Source: Pseudomonadota bacterium
Lineage (GTDB): Bacteria; Pseudomonadota; Gammaproteobacteria; Burkholderiales; SCOH01
Assembly (NCBI GenBank): GCA_030917985.1
Contig: JAUPTR010000392.1
Coordinates: forward strand, 1-13,200
Length of the DNA: 13,200 nucleotides
Direction of reading: 5' to 3'
Shown: positions 13,093 to 13,200 of the stretch, piece by piece
Layout of the letters: each line of letters opens with the position of its first letter
How positions within the stretch are numbered: position 1 is the first letter of the stretch
Position numbers and translations under genes: made by a program
The notes under the pieces: model-generated
What the model saw: only the letters and a program-made list of their open reading frames with translations
The model's database searches: none
Told to the model about the DNA's origin: nothing

Positions 13093-13168
13093 CCTTGCCT
13101 GCAGGGCAATGGCAGCGCGGCTTGCAGGCAAGGCCGAGTTTTCTGCCATGCCATGTGGCTGCAGCCAC
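13093..13168. repeat. Two further inverted repeats near the right edge
   Basis: CCTTGCCTGCA (13093-13103) and TGCAGGCAAGG (13123-13133) are perfect 11-bp complements around a 19-nt loop. A second, GTGGCTGCAGCCAC (13155-13168), is a perfect 14-bp palindrome. Together with the hairpin at 13017 they fill an otherwise gene-free end region (12972-13200). Confidence 0.6.
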
Positions 13169-13200
13169 GCCGTTTCCCGCCCGGCTGACACGACCCGTCG

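Noticed and set aside
13048..13200. Open minus-strand frame of 50 codons entering from the right edge
   Set aside because: Another minus frame is open over nearly the same length, codon use is unremarkable and no motif is seen; it may be the end of a gene outside the window but cannot be supported here.

Overview
The window reads as a stretch of ordinary chromosome from a Gram-negative betaproteobacterium. The evidence is two proteins with betaproteobacterial-type PEP-CTERM sorting tails, GTP-type PEP carboxykinase, HemW, DUF2062 and DUF599 membrane proteins, an MscS-type channel and short intergenic spaces with strong intrinsic terminators. The style resembles Neisseriales (Chromobacteriaceae/Chitinibacteraceae), but that placement is inference and no species is claimed.

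Layout. 1-957 (minus): N-terminal 319 residues of a condensation-domain acyltransferase, cut by the left edge. 1107-1868 (minus): secreted PEP-CTERM protein with a sigma-54-type promoter upstream. 2051-3688 (minus): large MscS-family channel. 3818-4088 (plus): consensus promoter, two identical tRNA-Lys(TTT) genes and a terminator. 4156-4746 (minus): second, unrelated PEP-CTERM protein. 4900-5101: small MITE-like element with 17-bp terminal inverted repeats and a TAA duplication. 5112-5949 (minus): two-gene unit of a 92-aa unknown and a DUF2062 membrane protein. 5950-6439: gene-free stretch with an orphan minus-strand terminator and two perfect inverted repeats. 6440-6976 (plus): LuxR-type HTH regulator without a receiver domain. 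7001-8571 (minus): hemW and ridA, translationally overlapping. 8799-9005 (plus): cold-shock protein. 9071-9760 (minus): DUF599 membrane protein. 10023-11870 (plus): PEP carboxykinase behind a long structured leader. 11963-12256 (minus): 97-aa conserved-looking unknown. 12388-12971 (plus): cupin plus an 83-aa unknown, overlapping by ATGA. 12972-13200: three hairpin-forming inverted repeats and no convincing gene.

Functionally the window is mostly housekeeping: gluconeogenesis (pckG), heme and enamine/imine metabolism (hemW, ridA), osmotic safety (mscS), translation (tRNA-Lys) and cold-shock RNA chaperoning (csp). Surface export is represented by two PEP-CTERM substrates, whose exosortase must lie elsewhere. 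I see no phage, CRISPR, toxin-antitoxin or obvious defence system. The most interesting signals are regulatory: the sigma-54 promoter on a PEP-CTERM gene, an SD-sequestering leader on pckG, a terminator inside the end of an ORF, an orphan terminator that may mark a small RNA, and the MITE-like repeat.
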